DNA from: Sipunculus nudus | Lineage: Eukaryota; Annelida; Sipuncula; Golfingiida; Sipunculidae | Reading direction: 5' to 3' | Assembly (NCBI GenBank): GCA_026874595.1 | Contig: CM049314.1 | Location: 62,778,800-62,842,799, forward strand | Length of the DNA stretch: 64,000 nt | Part shown: in pieces, positions 60,165 to 64,000 of the stretch | How the letters are laid out: every line of letters starts with the position of its first letter | Position numbering within the stretch: the stretch's first letter is position 1 | Notes under the pieces: generated by a model | What the model saw: only the letters and a program-made list of their open reading frames with translations | What the model was told of the DNA's origin: nothing | Databases searched by the model: none | Made by a program: the position numbers and the translations under genes

Positions 60165-60437
60165 CATTACTATTTGTTAAACGACCATTTCTGATTCCGG
60201 GAAAGACTGCTACTGCTCGTTTAACAAATAGTAATGACCATATATACAAGGAGAGAATGTTCGGTTCATCGGAATCCTCTACGCTTTACTGATGTACAGT
60301 TCCAATACATAACTGAAAAGACTGCTACTGCTCGTTTAACAAATAGTAATGACCTTATATACAAGGAGAGAATGTTCGGTTCATCGGAATCCTCTACGCT
60401 TTACTAATGTACAGTTCCATTACATAACTGAAAAGTT
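60165..60437. repeat. 115-bp tandem duplication with a 20-bp foldback
   Basis: GACTGCTACTGCTCGTTTAA starts at 60,205 and again at 60,320 (115-bp period), nearly identical copies. A further inverted piece makes a perfect 20-bp stem (60,165-60,184 with 60,217-60,236) around a 32-base loop. The left arm has a single copy near 17.1 kb and no hairpin. Confidence 0.88.
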
Positions 60438-60600
60438 GCTACAACAGTTCATGGGGTCACTTTCAAATAACTAACATAAATAAAAAAAATAAAGTTCAAT
60501 GGGAATATGGACTGACGACCATATATAAGCCCAGATAATACCTACTATTATAACATATATCTCCTTCTAGTGTTGAATACAACTGTTCTTTATCTTCTTC

Positions 60601-61530
60601 TCATTGCAGGCCTCCCATAGGGATTCCTTCCCCAACTGTGTGAACAGTTCCATCGCTCTGATCCGCTTGACACAATCTATGTTTCAGGGCACGCCACAGT
60701 GACGGTTTCAGCCTCAGATACAAAACACAATTCCATATCCCTTGAGTGTAACCGGCCCAGTATATCCAGAAATATTTATCATTCCTGGAATATCCCAAGG
60801 CAACAAGGATCACAATGGGCACCAAGAACACTGTATAGATGGTACAAAGGCCGACTGTTGCTCGTGCTGACTTAAAGGCTATTAGTATAGGGTTTGGCGT
60901 TTGTTGTTCCTCAGTGGGAAGAACCAACCGGCGTACTTTTATAATCTGTCTCACAACAGTTGCAAAGATAATCCCGTTACTAGCGACGAGTACAATCACT
61001 GAAGTTCCAAAAGTCAGAGGGGCTTCTATCCTGGTATAAATATCCGCTGGTTTTTCAGGGTAGCTAATTTTTAGATTCGGATCATACTTCATTTTATCAA
61101 ACCACAGGTACGGTAAAACCAGGGCGACTGATAATATCCAGATCATGACAACTGTAACTGTAATGCGGGTTTTTGTTACGAGGCTCGCGGCCCGTAACGG
61201 TTTCATAATGGTTATCATTTTGATAAATGATAAAGACGCAGCAGCTAACAATGAGAGGCGAATGGAGAAAGTGGAACTCACTCTGTGAACTCGAACTAAA
61301 GCTGGAGGAGGCTCCTCGACCTGTATCCAAGTTAACACGGTATTTATCATTCCGAAAATAAGTCCCAAAAGTAAATCACTCACGAACACAGTCAACACAA
61401 GTGGTGTTAACTTTTCCTTCTTCCACTGCTTCGCCAAAAGTATTGCAAGGATAGATAGTAAATTTAATATTATAAGTCCGCATGTAACAAGTGTTACTAT
61501 AGTACTTTTCACTATCTGAACAATTTCCAT
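60601..61530 (-). CDS. Atypical rhodopsin-like G protein-coupled receptor, intronless (sister gene)
   Basis: A 309-residue single-exon receptor starting MEIVQIVKSTIVTLV at ATG 61,530. It aligns without gaps to the receptor at 16.0-16.9 kb except for the last few residues (about 40 differences in ~300, mostly in loops, ends and the extracellular face). It shares the same unusual features: IKM at the DRY site, FLVP in helix 6, NCVLY in helix 7, no loop-2 or helix-3 cysteine, and Cys near the end of helix 8 (RLCQ) as a possible palmitoylation site. The unbroken frame in both mirror copies, while their flanks have gathered many indels, suggests both have been kept by selection. Ligand and tissue unknown. 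Confidence 0.9.
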   Translation of the reverse strand: MEIVQIVKSTIVTLVTCGLIILNLLSILAILLAKQWKKEKLTPLVLTVFVSDLLLGLIFGMINTVLTWIQVEEPPPALVRVHRVSSTFSIRLSLLAAASLSFIKMITIMKPLRAASLVTKTRITVTVVMIWILSVALVLPYLWFDKMKYDPNLKISYPEKPADIYTRIEAPLTFGTSVIVLVASNGIIFATVVRQIIKVRRLVLPTEEQQTPNPILIAFKSARATVGLCTIYTVFLVPIVILVALGYSRNDKYFWIYWAGYTQGIWNCVLYLRLKPSLWRALKHRLCQADQSDGTVHTVGEGIPMGGLQ

Positions 61531-62023
61531 AATACCGTGTAGTTGCGACGTAGTTATGTTTGATCTAACAGTTCACCTTATTTGTTCGATATTGATCAAT
61601 GCAACCATACAACATATCTAAAAATGTGTATTTCGGAAATCCTCCCCAATATGATTATAATTATTTCACCTTTGCAATTATTATAGCTTTTCCAGCTAAC
61701 TCACTATAACTGCAGATGAAGATGTTATTACATTTGCCAGTTAAAACTTAACCTAAGCAATCCGACAAACCTGCTTCTTCAAAATTTATCTAATGAAGAT
61801 CACGATCCAAATTCACCGTAATCATTTCACAATGTCTTTCGTTTTTCTCCAAAGCATGCATGTTTCAAGTGGATGTTCATAATACAAACACAAAAAATCA
61901 CAAAATTACACAATGGACAGTCATTTCCCATAATTCTATATAACGCTACCGTTAAGACACTGCGTCTCGGCCATATGCTTTTCTGAATATCAATCACCTC
62001 ACAGTTCAGGATAAATTAATCAA

Positions 62024-62029
62024 ACTTAC
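62024..62029 (-). other. Candidate splice donor upstream of the receptor
   Basis: Minus strand GCG|GTAAGTTTGATTA, about 500 bp before the receptor ATG, conserved with 15,498-15,503. A frame of 72 codons (62,234-62,016, including LNWAFAMDEIAQRDIKIRHF) is open across it in this arm only. Confidence 0.35.
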
Positions 62030-62735
62030 CGCAAAAAATATATAATATATATTTGGTCGAACTGGTAACTATTTTCAGTTCGGCCTGTATTTCACATTCG
62101 TGACTTGATCTGTTGTCCAAACTGAAATGGCGTATTTTTATGTCACGTTGAGCAATTTCATCCATTGCAAATGCCCAGTTCAAAGTCCTTTTCGTCTTCC
62201 CCTCGGATTTTGACACACAGGTCTTAAGGACCATACATGAGACACCTCTGGCTCGAAGGAACCGCTAGCTAGTCTGTGACGACTAATGATTTTGTTCCAA
62301 GCTACGCTACGCTACGATGACCAACGGGTATGTAAATCACCGATAATTATGCATTAACACCTCTGGTTTCCACCTCCTATAACTCTTACCATACACAATA
62401 TATGTGGTAATATATACTCATTTACCAACTGCTCGACTGAAATGTAGGTAGCAATTATGATGCGAAGGTTATTCAGCGCGGCGGCTTAGGCGTTAGGTCG
62501 CTTATCATGAGTCGCGTCCCCATCTGACCGCCGCCTCCTGGCAGAGGTCTTGACAACAATCGTGCACTTCAAGGGTTCCTTAACTTTAAATGCTCAACTT
62601 TCTAACGGAAAGACATGCATTTAGTTTTGAGTTTCCGCAGAAAAAAAATTGCTTTTCAGATATAGTATCTTCAAATTAAACTTTCAAACATTCACCTCCG
62701 TTTAACACTTGCGATACGGTAAACCTGTGTCGTTA

Positions 62736-64000
62736 TGGCGCTGCGTCCTAATGGTGATATTTTAGTCATGTAAGCATCGATTTAATTTAGGCCTGTGTGA
62801 CATAACACATTGCCCAAAAACGTGTTTCCTTGCAAATTAAGAACGGGGCTAGGGTTTAGACTGATAATCTGGGCTATTATGGCTCAACTGCTTAAACCAC
62901 TGAGATCTGTGGGTTCATTAGCGCTGTGAAGCTATAATAACCAGGATACTATTGTAGCTGGATTTTTCGAAGTTACTATACTATTTCATTTTTTTTTTGT
63001 GTGTATAATTCATTATTAATAATGTTGTAAGCGTCTGGGAGTTAACATTTGCAACGGTTTGGTACCAATTGAAAAATGCCTTTCCGTGCTTGTGGTTGCC
63101 TGTCTGGGACAGGCAGAAAGGAATTCGCTTTTTTAAATATACTCTCTCATGAATAGGTACTGGTCATGGGCGCAAGATAATAATGAAACATTTATAACAT
63201 TTCAGTGTTTATCATGGCTGCTTGTGCTTGATATTCCCTAGGGATTAGAGAATAGCTGTACGAATTAATAAACTCTAAAGACCAGGAAAACAAAATGTAA
63301 AAAAGAATTTGACTTACAACCGTAAGTTTGCGATGTTTTGTGCTATCATCGTAGCTAGATATTTTGGGTTTTGTTTGGTCGGTTTGTCTGTTTGCAACGT
63401 AATCGAAAATTTGAGAACGGATTTTGATTAATGATTATGGAAGGATACGGTAACCACAGAGGAACAAGAAAACTTTGCAGAATGGTGGGGTATTCGGAAG
63501 TAAAGACCTCTCCGACTGTCTTTATCCTTGATTTTTAACAAACAGACTTTGTAATGACATTAAAGGGTTTTGAGTTATTTGAGTATTTTGATAATTTATT
63601 ATTAATCACTCGAGAAAAAAAAAGAGGATCGTATGCTTTAGCAATAATAGGTGTAATATCTTACGTTTTTAAGTCATGTTGGCTATATACAAAGGTTTTT
63701 CATCAAAACCATCCCGGCTCACGGGCTTGATATAGTTCTTGTTCACCTATTTTATAATTTTTTTTAATATTTTGTGTGTGAGCTTACATAGTCCATGTGT
63801 GTCTTTTCAACATAACTTTGACTGTGCGACCATAAGTCCGATCTTGCGCATGCGCAACAATTTCCAAACATGAAGAAGAAACATGAAAGAAGAAACACTT
63901 GAAAATTCTTGATTTGTGAAAGTGCGCGGCTAGGCCACCTGGTGATCTGTTGGTTTTGGTTATTTTTTTTCTGGTCACAGATAGCGCCCACCGCATTTTT
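62736..64000. other. Intergenic beyond the right arm
   Basis: No gene or known element seen. Two overlapping minus-strand open frames at the edge (63,996 to 63,764) lack domains. The window ends here. Confidence 0.5.

Larger units (their letters stand above)
55970..62735 (-). repeat. Right arm of the large inverted duplication
   Basis: Reverse complement of 14,800-21,660. Inner edge near TCTAGAAGTACCC-type sequence (55.98 and 21.65 kb), outer edge near 62.73 kb. Contains a receptor gene, a LINE end and the exon-like ORF in the mirrored order. The arms are separated by about 34 kb. Confidence 0.9.

Overview
The window looks like nuclear DNA of a marine invertebrate. It is AT-rich and holds many (TA)n microsatellites, tRNA-derived SINE-like pieces, decayed LTR, LINE and Helitron elements, and short coding exons with GT..AG introns. 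A lophotrochozoan such as a mollusc is my best guess. A non-vertebrate deuterostome cannot be excluded, because the best-preserved transposon belongs to a group first described in deuterostomes. There is no sign of bacterial gene organisation.

Layout. (1) 1.5-8.3 kb: a nearly complete but inactivated Ty3/gypsy-type retrotransposon inside a TA microsatellite. Its pol domains run protease, integrase, reverse transcriptase, RNase H, which is the Gmr1-type order, and it has a tRNA-Pro-type primer binding site. (2) 8.5-11.3 kb: copies of a long non-coding repeat that recurs at 26-32 kb. (3) 11.4-14.5 kb: a tandem array of ~335-bp and ~140/280-bp units marked by a GGTGGCGCCACC-like palindrome. (4) 14.8-21.7 kb and 56.0-62.7 kb: two arms of a large inverted duplication. 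Each arm carries one intact intronless rhodopsin-like receptor gene (16,004-16,924 + and 60,601-61,530 -), the 3' end of a LINE, and a small exon-like ORF. (5) 23.6-25.1 kb and 49.4-51.0 kb: a second, inner inverted pair holding receptor fragments. (6) 25-34 kb: receptor relics, long repeats, SINE-like sequence, a 42-bp minisatellite and an inverted counterpart of the 335-bp array. (7) 40.2-41.7 kb (-): a four-exon gene for a PLAC8-domain cysteine-rich protein, reconstructed here from exact splice phases. (8) 48-49 kb: a truncated receptor pseudogene. (9) 52-54.4 kb: two decayed Helitron helicase ends. (10) 54.5-55.9 kb: a ~155-bp tandem array carrying three perfect AGGTCAnnnTGACCT nuclear-receptor palindromes.

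The intact protein-coding content is small: two sister receptors and one PLAC8-like gene. At least five further receptor loci are fragments, so the window reads as a receptor cluster that grew by inverted and direct duplication and then decayed, with mobile elements and satellites filling the spaces. The receptors lack several class A hallmarks (no DRY arginine, no CWxP tryptophan, NCxxY for NPxxY, no extracellular disulphide). They probably belong to a lineage-specific, perhaps chemosensory, family; that role is inference.
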